Source of the DNA: Dyella sp. ASV21
Lineage (GTDB): Bacteria; Pseudomonadota; Gammaproteobacteria; Xanthomonadales; Rhodanobacteraceae
Assembly (NCBI RefSeq): GCF_016428975.1
Contig: NZ_JAELTT010000014.1
Location: 21,641-85,640 of the forward strand
Direction of reading: 5' to 3'
Length of the DNA: 64,000 bases
The position numbers and the translations under genes were made by a program. The notes under the pieces were generated by a model. It was not told the origin of the DNA. It worked only from the letters and a program-made list of their open reading frames with translations, and made no database searches. Each line of letters opens with the position of its first letter. Position 1 is the stretch's first letter. Below, piece after piece: positions 48,757 through 57,908 of the stretch.

Positions 48757-49482
48757 ATGACGATCAGCGCCGTTTCCAGCAACAACAACTGGCTCAACTA
48801 TCTCAACCAAAGCAACCAGGCCACGGGCAGCACCGCCACCACGGACGCCACGGCTTCCGTCAGTGCGCCTTCGTCAAGCAACGGCTTGTTCGGTTCGGTG
48901 TTCCAGGCACTCAGTCAGATCGGCGTGAGCGCCCCTGCGGCCTCAGGCAGCACCTCCAGCAACGCGCCGTCCACCGATCCCAGTCAGGATCAGGCGGCAG
49001 GGCAGGCGGTCGCCTCGTTTATGCAGAATCTGATGGCGGCCTTGCAGGCGCAGAACAGCCTGACGGCCAGCGGCAACACGGATAGCGGCAACAGTGCGGG
49101 CTCGACGAGCGCGGTGACCGGCGCTACCGCCGCGGCGCCCGCCGCCGATGGTGCCACCGCGGCCAATAGCGCAGCGGCCGGGGTGCATCATGGTGGCGGC
49201 CATCATCATCATGGCGGTGGCGGCCATATGCAGAGCGATCTGCAAAGCCTGATCACGCAGCTTTCGTCCAGTACCAGCACCAGCACGGCGACGGGTAGCT
49301 CCACCTCCAGCAGCACCAGCGACAGCAGTGCCATCGACTCGTTGCAGCAGAGCTTCCAGAACCTGGTAAGTACCTTCGGCGGGGCAGGCAGCAACGCCTC
49401 GCTGGGCAATTTCCTGCAGACTCTGTCGAGCGATCTGGGCGGCGGTAGCAACACCGGCTCGATCGTCAGCACCCAGGCCTGA
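48757..49482 (+). CDS. Low-complexity Ser/Ala/Gly/Thr-rich protein with His-rich patch (241 aa)
   Basis: Not recognised. It starts MTISAVSSNNNWLNYLNQ, has no classical signal peptide, and alternates Ser/Thr/Ala/Gly-rich spacers with two helical segments (GLFGSVFQALSQIGV; AAGQAVASFMQNLMAALQAQ; IDSLQQSFQNLVSTFGG; LGNFLQTLSSDLG). A His/Gly patch (VHHGGGHHHHGGGGHMQ) at about residues 147-163 could bind metal. CCGGAG precedes the ATG, and a strong terminator follows. Composition suggests a secreted or surface structural protein exported by a non-Sec route, or an intrinsically disordered cytosolic one; the sequence does not decide. Confidence 0.75.
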   Translation: MTISAVSSNNNWLNYLNQSNQATGSTATTDATASVSAPSSSNGLFGSVFQALSQIGVSAPAASGSTSSNAPSTDPSQDQAAGQAVASFMQNLMAALQAQNSLTASGNTDSGNSAGSTSAVTGATAAAPAADGATAANSAAAGVHHGGGHHHHGGGGHMQSDLQSLITQLSSSTSTSTATGSSTSSSTSDSSAIDSLQQSFQNLVSTFGGAGSNASLGNFLQTLSSDLGGGSNTGSIVSTQA

Positions 49483-49503
49483 TCGCCAGGGGCACACAGC
49501 AAA

Positions 49504-49535
49504 ACGCCCCCGTCTTGCGTGGAAGACGGGGGCGT
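49504..49535. terminator. Bidirectional terminator hairpin
   Basis: ACGCCCCCGTCTT-GCGTGG-AAGACGGGGGCGT, a 13-bp perfect stem between convergent genes, preceded by AAAA (a T run for the minus strand). Confidence 0.82.
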
Positions 49536-49547
49536 GTGCGCGGGTTC

Positions 49548-49994
49548 TTACTGCTGGCGTTCCCAGGTCTGGCTGCGGCCCAGCAGCGAGAAGCCGATGT
49601 AGCCGCGCACGATCAACTTGGCGCCGTTCTCATCGGTCTGCAGCTTGACCTTGTAGACCTTGCCCGATTTGGGGTCGAGGATTTTGCCGCCGTCCCAGAC
49701 GTCGCCGTCCTGATGCACGCCCCACATGATGTTCATGCCCTCGACGGGCTTGTCCTTGCGCTCGCCGTCGCAGTGCTTGCAGATCGGGTGCGGGCCTTCG
49801 TCGGACTGCAGCACCTGCAGCACGGTGGCCTTCAGTTCGCCGCCCTCATTGGTGATCTGCACGATGGACTTGGGTTTGCCGGTCTCGTCGTCGATGGTCT
49901 TCCAGGTGCCGACCGGGGTGTTCTCGGCAGCGAACACGGCGCCAGCGGCGAGGGTAAGGGCAGCGGCAACCGCCAGGCGAAGCAGTGACTTCAT
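49548..49994 (-). CDS. DUF2147 exported protein
   Basis: A 148-residue protein with a signal peptide (MKSLLRLAVAAALTLAAGAVFA). The mature part matches DUF2147: PVGTWKTIDDETGKPKSIVQI, a CKHC pair (ICKHCDGERKDKP), MNIMWGVHQDGDVWDGGKILDPKSGKVYK and a terminal GFSLLGRSQTWER. The predicted fold is a small lipocalin-like beta-barrel; function unknown. Confidence 0.87.
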   Translation of the reverse strand: MKSLLRLAVAAALTLAAGAVFAAENTPVGTWKTIDDETGKPKSIVQITNEGGELKATVLQVLQSDEGPHPICKHCDGERKDKPVEGMNIMWGVHQDGDVWDGGKILDPKSGKVYKVKLQTDENGAKLIVRGYIGFSLLGRSQTWERQQ

Positions 49995-50101
49995 GTTGGA
50001 TCCTCCCGTACGAAACAGTATGGACTGGAGCCTGACCGACGCCGCGCGAAGCCGTCAAGCTGCATTGCGAAAGGGCCGCGGTCGGTGGTGGGTGCCGAGG
50101 C

Positions 50102-50110
50102 TGGCATAAT
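50102..50110 (+). promoter_or_regulatory. Candidate extended -10 promoter of mrp
   Basis: TGGCATAAT, a TGn-CATAAT extended -10 element 33 bases before the mrp start. No good -35. Confidence 0.4.
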
Positions 50111-50142
50111 GGGCGCCCCCATGACCCTTCCAAGATTCCGTT

Positions 50143-51231
50143 ATGACGCAGGCGAGTGAAGCCCTGGTCCGCCGTATCCTCGGCGAGCTGATTGATACCC
50201 ATACCGGTGCGCCGATCGCCGAATCCGTGCGCGCCGTGGGCGTGGATGGCGACCGTGTATCGGTGGACATCCAATTGGGCTACCCCGCCGCCGGCGTGGT
50301 GGCGGGGCTGACCGAACGCGTAAAGCAGGCGCTGGAAGCCGAGCCGACGATCGCCGCTGCCTCGGTGTCTGTCGGTACGCGCCTGTATTCGCACAAAGTG
50401 CAGGGCACGTTGGCGCCGCTGCCGGGCGTCAAGAACATCATCGTGGTCGCGTCGGGCAAGGGTGGCGTGGGCAAGTCCACGGTATCGGCCAACCTGGCGC
50501 TGGCGCTGGCTGCGGAAGGCGCCAAGGTCGGCGTGCTGGATGCGGACATCTATGGCCCCAGTCAGCCGCGCATGCTCGGCATCAGCGGCAAGCCGCATTC
50601 GCCGGATGGCAAAACCATCATCCCGATGGAGGCGCACGGTTTGCAGGCCATGTCGATCGGTTTCCTGGTGGAGGAGGAAACCCCGATGATCTGGCGCGGC
50701 CCCATGGTTACCCAAGCGATGATGCAACTGCTCAACGACAGTCGCTGGGAGCAGCTCGATTACCTCATCGTCGATCTGCCCCCGGGCACGGGCGACATCC
50801 AGCTCACGTTGTCGCAGAAAGTGCCGGTGGCCGGCGCGGTGATTGTCACCACGCCACAGGACATCGCCCTGCTCGATGCGCGCAAGGCGCTGAAGATGTT
50901 CGAGAAGGTCGAGGTGCCGGTGCTGGGCGTGGTGGAGAACATGGCCACCCACGTGTGCTCCCACTGCGGCCACGAAGAACACATCTTTGGCGAAGGTGGC
51001 GGCATGCGCATGGCCGAGCAGTACGGCGTGGCCTATCTCGGCTCGCTCCCGCTGGATATCCGCATTCGTGAGCAGGCCGACGGCGGCACGCCCACCGTGG
51101 CTGCCATGCCCGAATCCGACCTCGCTGCGCGCTATCGCGAGATCGCCCGCAACGCCGCCGGCCGCCTGTCACGCCAACCGCGCAACAAGTCGCTGGGCCT
51201 GGGCAAGATCATGGTGCAAGGCGCGCCGTGA
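50143..51231 (+). CDS. mrp: Fe-S cluster carrier ATPase Mrp/ApbC
   Basis: A 362-residue P-loop ATPase that binds and delivers Fe-S clusters. An N-terminal MIP18-like domain (about 1-90) precedes the deviant Walker A GKGGVGKST, DADIYGPSQPRMLG, a Walker B-like LIVDLPPGTGD and the cluster-binding CSHCG motif. The stop overlaps the next gene by 4 bases. Confidence 0.95.
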   Translation: MTQASEALVRRILGELIDTHTGAPIAESVRAVGVDGDRVSVDIQLGYPAAGVVAGLTERVKQALEAEPTIAAASVSVGTRLYSHKVQGTLAPLPGVKNIIVVASGKGGVGKSTVSANLALALAAEGAKVGVLDADIYGPSQPRMLGISGKPHSPDGKTIIPMEAHGLQAMSIGFLVEEETPMIWRGPMVTQAMMQLLNDSRWEQLDYLIVDLPPGTGDIQLTLSQKVPVAGAVIVTTPQDIALLDARKALKMFEKVEVPVLGVVENMATHVCSHCGHEEHIFGEGGGMRMAEQYGVAYLGSLPLDIRIREQADGGTPTVAAMPESDLAARYREIARNAAGRLSRQPRNKSLGLGKIMVQGAP

Positions 51232-51815
51232 CCGTTGCCGCGGGAGGGAACCTTCCGCTGCAGGTGCTTTGCCTCTCTGGCAGCCTGCGAAAGCGCTCCG
51301 GCAATACCGCGTTGCTGCGCGCGGCGGCGGCGCTGGCGCCGACGTCGCTGCGGTTGACCGTATACGAGGGGCTGGGCAGCTTGCCCCTGTTCAATCCCGA
51401 CGATGACATGGCGAACCTGCCTTCGGTAGTGGCGCATTTGCGCCAGAAGGTGGGGCGTTGCGACGCCATGCTTGTCGCCTGCCCGGAGTACGCCCACGGT
51501 GTGCCGGGTGCCTTCAAGAATCTGCTGGATTGGCTGGTCGGCAGCCTGGAATTTCCGGGGAAGCCGGTGGCGCTATGGAATGCGTCGGCACGTGAGTCGC
51601 ATCATGCGCAAGATGCACTGAGGGACATCCTGCTGACCATGGCGGCGCGGTGGATCGAGCTTGCATCGGTCACCATTCCGCTGCCTGGCGCGGGCTGCGA
51701 GGAGGCCGATATCCTCGCCGATGCCGCGCAGCGTGCGTGCATCCAAAACGCGCTGTCGGTGTTGGCGGCCGAACTGCGGAAGGCCGAACGCGAATCGCGC
51801 AACACCGGGTCGTAA
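51228..51815 (+). CDS. NAD(P)H-dependent FMN reductase family protein
   Basis: A 195-residue flavodoxin-fold reductase. The FMN phosphate loop is LSGSLRKRSGNTALL and the isoalloxazine-binding motif is PEYAHGVPGAFKNLLDWLVG. GTG start within the mrp stop (GTGA), so translation is coupled. Relatives include quinone, azo and chromate reductases; the true substrate cannot be read from sequence. Confidence 0.87.
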   Translation: MTVAAGGNLPLQVLCLSGSLRKRSGNTALLRAAAALAPTSLRLTVYEGLGSLPLFNPDDDMANLPSVVAHLRQKVGRCDAMLVACPEYAHGVPGAFKNLLDWLVGSLEFPGKPVALWNASARESHHAQDALRDILLTMAARWIELASVTIPLPGAGCEEADILADAAQRACIQNALSVLAAELRKAERESRNTGS

Positions 51816-52156
51816 AATCATCCGTCCTGCGACAGGTTGCGTCGCCGGCTGTCGCGCCCTGGCGCATGGTGGGACGAGCACCGGCGCGCGGCCGTCGTCA
51901 ATCGTGGGATATGTAGCCTTTGCGCCCGCATTGTTTCCATGGATTCCCCGTACTTTCAGTGGGTTGGTTCGCCTTGTCGGCCTTTTTTGCGTGCCCGTGG
52001 CGCCCGCGCGGGTGGCGCGAAAGTGTTCCTTGGCGGGGCCGGCGTGACGCCGTTCGCCTGCGTCGACTGGCGGGGGATCGGTCGATCCGTTATGTTTCCG
52101 ACCCTTATGCCCAGCCCCGGTACGGTGTGCGGGCAGCGAATGCACGGGGAATACGA
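51816..52156. other. 341-bp gap between the FMN reductase gene and dcd
   Basis: No convincing gene or RNA. A weak GCC-TTGTC-GGC hairpin followed by CTTTTTT near 51976-51993 could end the upstream transcript. The dcd promoter must lie here but I could not place it. An in-frame extension of dcd runs back to 51920, but it has no similarity to Dcd. Confidence 0.35.
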
Positions 52157-52723
52157 GTGAGCATCAAATCCGACAAGTGGATCCGGCGTATGGCCGAGCA
52201 GCACGGCATGATCGAGCCGTTCGAGCCGGGCCAGGTCAAGCACCGCGACAACACCAAGCTGGTGTCTTACGGCACCTCCAGCTATGGCTACGACGTGCGT
52301 TGCGCGCGTGAGTTCAAGATCTTCACCAACATCAACTCCACCATCGTCGACCCCAAGGCCTTCGACCCGACCAGCTTCGTGGACGTCGAAGCGGACGTGT
52401 GCATCATCCCGCCCAACTCGTTTGCGCTGGCGCGCACGGTGGAGTTCTTTCGCATCCCGCGCAAGGTGCTCACCATCTGCCTGGGCAAGAGCACGTATGC
52501 GCGCTGCGGCATCATCGTCAACGTGACGCCGCTGGAGCCGGAGTGGGAGGGGCATGTGACGCTGGAATTTTCCAACACGACGCCGCTGCCGGCCAAGATC
52601 TACGCCAACGAGGGCGTGGCACAGATGCTGTTCCTGGAATCGGATGAAGAATGCGAGACCAGCTACAAGGATCGTGGCGGCAAGTACCAAGGCCAGCTCG
52701 GCGTGACGCTTCCGCGCACCTGA
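52157..52723 (+). CDS. dcd: dCTP deaminase
   Basis: A 188-residue trimeric deaminase converting dCTP to dUTP. Family segments [57 protein letters not shown] (with the catalytic Glu in [10 protein letters not shown]) and the C-terminal lid [11 protein letters not shown] are intact. GTG start with ACGGGGAA upstream; longer starts lack homology. Confidence 0.96.
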   Translation: MSIKSDKWIRRMAEQHGMIEPFEPGQVKHRDNTKLVSYGTSSYGYDVRCAREFKIFTNINSTIVDPKAFDPTSFVDVEADVCIIPPNSFALARTVEFFRIPRKVLTICLGKSTYARCGIIVNVTPLEPEWEGHVTLEFSNTTPLPAKIYANEGVAQMLFLESDEECETSYKDRGGKYQGQLGVTLPRT

Positions 52724-52832
52724 AGCGTTCGCCCCATGGGCACCTGAACGAATGCCATCCGGCTGCCCGACGCGGTGCCGGGGCGGCGCTACACTTCCGT
52801 TTGTTCACACCGATGCATTGCAGGAGATTCGC

Positions 52833-53291
52833 ATGACCCGTTTTTCTACGCTGCTGACCCGCTTGGGTGCTGCCATCCTGCTGGGCAGCATGCTGGTGCT
52901 GGCCGGCTGCCACCGTGGTAGCGCCAAGGACGAGGTGCGCACGGCGGACATGAAGAGCCAGTTCGACGCCGTGATCCAGGCCTACAAGACCGGCCAGTTC
53001 ATTGTCGATGGCGCCGTGCTGTCTGCCTTGGATACCGGCAGCCATTTCGCCTATCTCAAGGACCAGGGCCGCTTGCCCAAGACGGTGTTGCTGGAGCCCA
53101 GCGACGATTCCAAGGTCCGTAAGCAGCATCTGCAGTACATGGCACGCTTGCAGCTCGATTACGGCTTCACCGTGTACTACGACGATGGCGGTACGTTGAA
53201 GAAGATCAGCGTGGTCGATACCAAGGCGCGTGATCTGGAAGACTACAAGGCGCCGGTGAAGGCTGAAGCGCCGCCGCAGCAGCAGCACTAA
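52833..53291 (+). CDS. Hypothetical lipoprotein (152 aa)
   Basis: Not recognised as a named family. Lipoprotein signal with lipobox LAGC (Cys26). The mature part is mixed alpha/beta (MKSQFDAVIQAYKTGQFIVDGAVLSALDTGSHFAYLKDQGRLP and YGFTVYYDDGGTLKKI) and ends in a Pro/Gln/His tail. AGGAGA precedes the ATG. Followed by a strong terminator; probably monocistronic. Confidence 0.8.
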   Translation: MTRFSTLLTRLGAAILLGSMLVLAGCHRGSAKDEVRTADMKSQFDAVIQAYKTGQFIVDGAVLSALDTGSHFAYLKDQGRLPKTVLLEPSDDSKVRKQHLQYMARLQLDYGFTVYYDDGGTLKKISVVDTKARDLEDYKAPVKAEAPPQQQH

Positions 53292-53313
53292 CCCCAGCGG
53301 TTGAGCCAGACCG

Positions 53314-53345
53314 AAAAAGCCCGCGGAGCGATCCGCGGGCTTTTT
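53314..53345. terminator. Bidirectional rho-independent terminator
   Basis: AAAAA-GCCCGCGGA-GCGA-TCCGCGGGC-TTTTT between the lipoprotein gene and the convergent HIT gene. Confidence 0.92.
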
Positions 53346-53368
53346 CTTTGGCGCGATGAATGGGTCGT

Positions 53369-53788
53369 TCAGTCCACCCCTAGCGCACGACGCAGCGCTT
53401 GGATCTGTTGCGCCTGCGCCGCAGGCTCATACGGCAGCGCCTTGCCGCTGCCCCATACCGGGCCTGGCCACGCGGCGTCGCCATCGGTGCGGCCCACGAC
53501 GTGCACATGCAACTGGCGCACGATATTGCCCAGTGCGCCGAGATTGAGCTTATCGAACGGTGCGACGGCGCGCAGCGCATCGGCGCTCCGCTTGACCTCC
53601 TGCCACAGCACGGCTTGTTGTTCCGGCGCCAGGTCGCAGATCTCGACCCGGTTCGTTTGTCGGGGCACCAGCACCAGCCAGGGAAAACGGGTGTCGTTCA
53701 TCAGCAACACCTCGCATAACGGCAGCGAGGCCACGTGCTGCGTATCCGCCGTCAGGCGCGGGTCGAGTGCAAAGTCCGTCGTGGTCAT
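53369..53788 (-). CDS. HIT family protein
   Basis: A 139-residue histidine-triad hydrolase/transferase. The triad is in QLHVHVVGR, with upstream DTRFPWLVLVPR and LGALGNIVRQ matching the diadenosine-polyphosphate hydrolase-like branch common in proteobacteria. Substrate unknown. It overlaps the upstream dienelactone hydrolase gene by 4 bases. Confidence 0.88.
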   Translation of the reverse strand: MTTTDFALDPRLTADTQHVASLPLCEVLLMNDTRFPWLVLVPRQTNRVEICDLAPEQQAVLWQEVKRSADALRAVAPFDKLNLGALGNIVRQLHVHVVGRTDGDAAWPGPVWGSGKALPYEPAAQAQQIQALRRALGVD

Positions 53789-54456
53789 GCGCCGTGGGCC
53801 AGATGCCGGTCGAAGAAGGCGAGCGTGCGCTGATAGGCCAGCTCGGCACTGGCTTCGTCGTACTGCGCGCCCACGTCGCGGTTGAAGGCGTGATCGGCGG
53901 GGTAGGTGAACAGCTCCATCTGCGGCATCAACTGACGATGCTTCTCCACCATCTCGGGCGGGATGCTCTTGTCCTTCTCGCCGAAGTGGAACATCACCGG
54001 CGCCTTGGGCGTTTCACCCAGGAACGGCACGTTGCGCGCACCGTAATAGCTCACCGAGGGCAAGCCCAGCCGCAATGCCGCGAGCAGGGCGACCGTGCCG
54101 CCCCAGCAATAGCCCACGGTTCCGATGCGGCCGGCGGAAGCGATGGCGTCGGCGGCGCTGGCCACATCTTCCACCGCGCGCTCCAGGCCCAGTTCGGTAA
54201 CCAGTTCGCGGCCCCGGTTCATGCCGGCCTGGTCGTACGGCAGTTCCACGCCGGTCTCCAGATGATCGAAGAAACTCGGCGCGATGGCGGTATAGCCGGC
54301 AGCAGCAAAGCCGTCGGCGACGTGGCGAATGTGCTCGTTGACGCCAAAAATCTCTTGAATGACCACGATGCCGCCCGTGGGCTTGCCGGCGGGTGTGGCG
54401 AGATAGGCGCCGATGCATTGCATGCGGGTGGTGTTGAGGTTGATCGTCTGGCCCAT
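53785..54456 (-). CDS. Dienelactone hydrolase family protein
   Basis: A 223-residue alpha/beta hydrolase with the DLH triad: nucleophile Cys in GYCWGG, Asp in HFGEKDKSIP, His in YPADHAFN, plus the Glu of VIQEIFGVNEHIR that activates the Cys in true dienelactone hydrolases. No aromatic degradation genes are near, so the natural substrate may differ. Translationally coupled to the HIT gene. Confidence 0.9.
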   Translation of the reverse strand: MGQTINLNTTRMQCIGAYLATPAGKPTGGIVVIQEIFGVNEHIRHVADGFAAAGYTAIAPSFFDHLETGVELPYDQAGMNRGRELVTELGLERAVEDVASAADAIASAGRIGTVGYCWGGTVALLAALRLGLPSVSYYGARNVPFLGETPKAPVMFHFGEKDKSIPPEMVEKHRQLMPQMELFTYPADHAFNRDVGAQYDEASAELAYQRTLAFFDRHLAHGA

Positions 54457-54518
54457 GGCTGAGACTCCTGCTGGCGATGGGCGATTCTAGCCATTCGGGG
54501 TGCGGGCTCGTGCTGTCG

Positions 54519-54524
54519 TATAAT
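54519..54524 (+). promoter_or_regulatory. Candidate -10 (TATAAT) for rimO
   Basis: A perfect TATAAT 36 bases before the rimO start. TTCGGG at 54494 is a poor -35 with a 19-bp spacer. Confidence 0.4.
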
Positions 54525-54559
54525 GATCCGTTATTCCGCATAGTTACGGTCACACGGCC

Positions 54560-55879
54560 ATGTCGCAAGCTTCGCCCAAAGTTGGTTTCGTCAGTCTGGG
54601 ATGCCCCAAGGCGCTGGTGGATTCCGAGCGCATCCTCACCCAGCTGAAGGTCGAGGGCTACGAGATCGTGCCTAGTTACGGCGCGGCCGATGCGGTGGTG
54701 GTCAATACCTGCGGCTTTATCGATGCCGCCGTGCAGGAGTCGCTGGACGCCATTGGCGAGGCGCTGCACGAGAATGGCAAGGTGATCGTTACCGGTTGCC
54801 TGGGCAAGCGCTCGGAGTTGATCCGCGAGGCGTATCCCGATGTGCTGGCCATCACCGGCCCGCAGGACTACGCCAGCGTGATGCAGGCGGTGCATTCGGC
54901 GCTGCCGCCCAAGCGCAACCCGCTGCTGGACATCATTCCCGATACCGGCATCAAGCTGACGCCCAAGCATTACGCCTACCTCAAGATTTCCGAGGGCTGC
55001 AATCACCGCTGCAGCTTCTGCATCATCCCCTCGATGCGCGGCGACCTGGTGTCGCGACCGGTAGACGAGGTATTGCTGGAAGCCGAGCGTCTGGTGAAGG
55101 GCGGCGTCAAGGAGCTGCTGGTGATTTCGCAGGACACCAGTGCCTACGGTGTGGACGTGAAGTACGCCGAGCGCCAGTGGCGCGACAAGAGCTACCGCAC
55201 GCGCATGACCGAGCTGTGCGAAGGCTTGTCCGAACTGGGTGTGTGGTCGCGCCTGCACTACGTCTACCCGTATCCGCACGTGGACGAAGTGATGCCCCTG
55301 ATGGCCGAGGGCAAGATCCTTCCGTATCTGGATATTCCGTTCCAGCACGCCAGCCCGCGCATCCTCAAGTTGATGAAGCGCCCGGGAAACATCGACAAGA
55401 CGCTGGAGCGCATCAGGAACTGGCGCAAGGTGGTGCCGGATCTCACCATCCGCAGCACTTTCATCGTCGGCTTCCCTGGTGAAACCGATGCCGAATTCGA
55501 AGAATTGCTGGATTTCCTCCGCGAGGCCGAGCTCGATCGTGTGGGCGCCTTTGCCTATTCGCCGGTGGATGGCGCCAAGGCGAATGAGCTTCCCAACCCG
55601 GTGTCCGAGGAACTGAAGGAAGACCGCCTGGAGCAGTTCATGGCGGTGCAGGCGGAAATTTCCGCCGCCAAGCTGCAACGCAAGATCGGCCGCACGCTCA
55701 AGGTGTTGGTGGACGAAGTGGGTGCCGAGGGCGCGGTGGCACGCTCGGCCGCCGATGCGCCGGAGATCGATGGCGTGGTGCATATCGCCAATGGGCAGCT
55801 GCTGAAGGCTGGCCAGTTTGTCGACGTGGTGGTGGAAGACGCCGACGAGCACGACCTGCACGCTCGCCTGGCGGGCTAA
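54560..55879 (+). CDS. rimO: Ribosomal protein S12 methylthiotransferase RimO
   Basis: A 439-residue radical SAM enzyme that methylthiolates Asp88 (E. coli numbering 89) of ribosomal protein S12. The UPF0004 domain carries three cluster cysteines ([25 protein letters not shown]), the radical SAM motif is CNHRCSFC, and a C-terminal TRAM domain ([17 protein letters not shown]) follows. [10 protein letters not shown] distinguishes RimO from MiaB. Confidence 0.97.
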   Translation: MSQASPKVGFVSLGCPKALVDSERILTQLKVEGYEIVPSYGAADAVVVNTCGFIDAAVQESLDAIGEALHENGKVIVTGCLGKRSELIREAYPDVLAITGPQDYASVMQAVHSALPPKRNPLLDIIPDTGIKLTPKHYAYLKISEGCNHRCSFCIIPSMRGDLVSRPVDEVLLEAERLVKGGVKELLVISQDTSAYGVDVKYAERQWRDKSYRTRMTELCEGLSELGVWSRLHYVYPYPHVDEVMPLMAEGKILPYLDIPFQHASPRILKLMKRPGNIDKTLERIRNWRKVVPDLTIRSTFIVGFPGETDAEFEELLDFLREAELDRVGAFAYSPVDGAKANELPNPVSEELKEDRLEQFMAVQAEISAAKLQRKIGRTLKVLVDEVGAEGAVARSAADAPEIDGVVHIANGQLLKAGQFVDVVVEDADEHDLHARLAG

Positions 55880-55898
55880 GGCGTCCAGCGTGGGCGCG

Positions 55899-56699
55899 AT
55901 GCGCTACATCGCGCCGGCCCGGGGCACGGTCGATCCAGCCGTGTTCACCCGATGGCCTTTGCGCGCATGGCAGCAGCCTGCCGGGTGGTTGCAAGCGGTG
56001 GATTGGCCGACCATCGATGCGCTCAATGCGACGCGTCCCGCCGATATGGCCGAGCGCTTCGTCGCCCAGACGCTGGCCTTGCTCGGTGATGGACTGCACT
56101 ACGAGCAGCGCATCGCCGAGCACGACCTTATCGCTACGCGCGAAGCCAACTGGCACGACCTGTTCAACGCCATGGTGTGGCTGCGTTACCCCGCGATCAA
56201 GCGAGCGCTCAATGCGCAGCAAATGGCCGAGATCGCACATATGGGGCCCAAGCAGCGTTCGCGCCCGCAGTACGCGATGACCCACTTCGACGAAGCGGGC
56301 GTGCTGGTGGTGCTGCGCGATCCTTATCTGTTGTCGCTGTGGGACGCGCACGACTGGTATGGCTTGTTCTGGCGCGAACGCCAGGCCTGGGTCGATGGCA
56401 GGGCCGAGGTCGAGGTGTTTGGCCATGCGCTGCTGGAGCATGCGCTCACCCCGGACAAGCTGCTGGTCGGGAAGGCGCTGGTGTGGCTGGGCGATGTGAC
56501 GATGGCGTATGTGCGGCGTGATTGCGCCACGGCCATTGTCGGTGGGCATGTGTTGCGCGATCCGCTGGATTTGCGTCCGCTGCCGCTGTCGGGCCTGCCG
56601 GGTTGGCATCCGGCCAGCGGCGAGGAGGGCTTTCACCTGAACGCCGCGTGCTACCAGGCGAGGCGCGACGGTCGCGTTTATCCGCCGGCGCAGCGTTGA
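55899..56699 (+). CDS. DUF3025 domain-containing protein
   Basis: A 266-residue cytoplasmic protein resembling DUF3025: YEQRIAEHDLIATREANWHDLFNAMVWLRYPAIKRALNA and PQYAMTHFDEAGVLV are the conserved blocks. No catalytic role is known. The ATG at 55899 and a GTG at 55890 are both possible; neither has a strong ribosome site. It starts 19 bases after rimO and may be co-transcribed. Confidence 0.82.
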   Translation: MRYIAPARGTVDPAVFTRWPLRAWQQPAGWLQAVDWPTIDALNATRPADMAERFVAQTLALLGDGLHYEQRIAEHDLIATREANWHDLFNAMVWLRYPAIKRALNAQQMAEIAHMGPKQRSRPQYAMTHFDEAGVLVVLRDPYLLSLWDAHDWYGLFWRERQAWVDGRAEVEVFGHALLEHALTPDKLLVGKALVWLGDVTMAYVRRDCATAIVGGHVLRDPLDLRPLPLSGLPGWHPASGEEGFHLNAACYQARRDGRVYPPAQR

Positions 56700-56787
56700 T
56701 CCGGGTATCCCTGGAGCGATCGGCGAAATTGCGGCGGCGCCCTAATCGCGCTAAAACGCGAGGGCAGCCCAGCGCGGGAGCGGTCAG

Positions 56788-57828
56788 ATGGACACGGCTT
56801 GTGGTTGGCGCCGAATGGATGGCTGGATCCGGTGGCTATGGGCCGCCGCGCTGGCGAGCGCCCTGAGTTGGACCGCCCCTTTGCACGCACAGGATGCCCA
56901 GGCCGCGGAGGCGTCGCCGATCCGGTTCGGCATCCTGCCGATCGGTAGCGCCGCCGAGTCGCGAGAGCAATGGCGGCCCCTGTTGCAGGATCTGGAGAAG
57001 AGGCTTGGCCACCCCGTGTCGGTGGTATCGGTGAGCAGCTATGCCGGCCTGTCGGGCGCCATTGATGACCAGCGCGTGGATATCGCCTTTCTCTCCGGGC
57101 GTTTGGCTATCGAAGCCGTCCAACACCAACACATGAGCGTGGTGGCGCAGTTTGTACGCAACGATGGCGCCAAGGGCAATATCGCCATGTTGATCGTGCG
57201 CTCGGATAGCCCGATTCATTCACTCAAGGATCTGCTCGCCAAGCCCGGGCAATGGCGCTACGCGCGTGGCGAGCCGCTGTCGGTCACCGGCTACGTAGCG
57301 CCCGAGGCAGAAGTGTTTGCCGCGCGTGGACTCAACTCGGACACGTTCTTCAGCAGTGTGCGCATCGGCAATCACCAGAACAATGCGCTGGCGGTGGCCA
57401 ATGGCGAGGTGGACGTGGCGACCAGCAACAACCCGGATCTGGATCTGTTCCGGCGCAACTTTCCCAGCGAGGCGGCCCAGATCCGGGTGATCTGGCGCTC
57501 CACGCTCATCCCTTCCGGCGTGCTGGTGGTGCGCGATGGCATGACTGAACCACTGCGCAGCCAGTTGATCGCCTTCATGCGCAAATACGGCCAGGCGCCG
57601 GGCGCAGCGGGCGAGCGCGAGCGGACCAACCTGGCGCGTATTCCCGATCTGGCCGGGTTTGCCCCGGCCGACAATCGCGTGCTGCAGCCATTTCTGGAGC
57701 TGGAGTTCACCCTGATGCGCGAACAGGCCCAGCATGGCCGCTGGGTCAACGAAGAGTCCCGGGGCGCACGGCTCAAGCAGATCGATGCGGACTATCGCAA
57801 GGCATTGGCGCAACTGCAGCGGAACTGA
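56788..57828 (+). CDS. PhnD-like periplasmic substrate-binding protein (orphan)
   Basis: A 346-residue type 2 periplasmic binding protein of the phosphate/phosphite/phosphonate (PhnD) class with a signal peptide ending near LHAQDAQA. FGILPIG, YAGLSGAIDDQRVDIAFLSGR, VRSDSPIHSLKDL and SNNPDLDLFRR follow the PhnD pattern. A C-terminal 60-residue extension is helical. No phnC/phnE permease genes are adjacent; such orphans can serve as sensors for kinases or diguanylate cyclases instead of transport. Confidence 0.82.
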   Translation: MDTACGWRRMDGWIRWLWAAALASALSWTAPLHAQDAQAAEASPIRFGILPIGSAAESREQWRPLLQDLEKRLGHPVSVVSVSSYAGLSGAIDDQRVDIAFLSGRLAIEAVQHQHMSVVAQFVRNDGAKGNIAMLIVRSDSPIHSLKDLLAKPGQWRYARGEPLSVTGYVAPEAEVFAARGLNSDTFFSSVRIGNHQNNALAVANGEVDVATSNNPDLDLFRRNFPSEAAQIRVIWRSTLIPSGVLVVRDGMTEPLRSQLIAFMRKYGQAPGAAGERERTNLARIPDLAGFAPADNRVLQPFLELEFTLMREQAQHGRWVNEESRGARLKQIDADYRKALAQLQRN

Positions 57829-57908
57829 AGCGGGGTATAAGCGGTCGATGCTAAGGTGTCGCGCGCGTCGTTAGGGCCGCCCTGTTTAACCTGATGGTTG
57901 GAGATTTC

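Noticed and set aside
51920..52156. N-terminal extension of dcd by 79 codons
   Set aside because: No similarity to Dcd; the GTG at 52157 gives the family N-terminus.
54014..55861. 615-codon open frame antisense to rimO and continuing into the dienelactone hydrolase gene
   Set aside because: Covers two real genes and a promoter; composition of a shadow frame.
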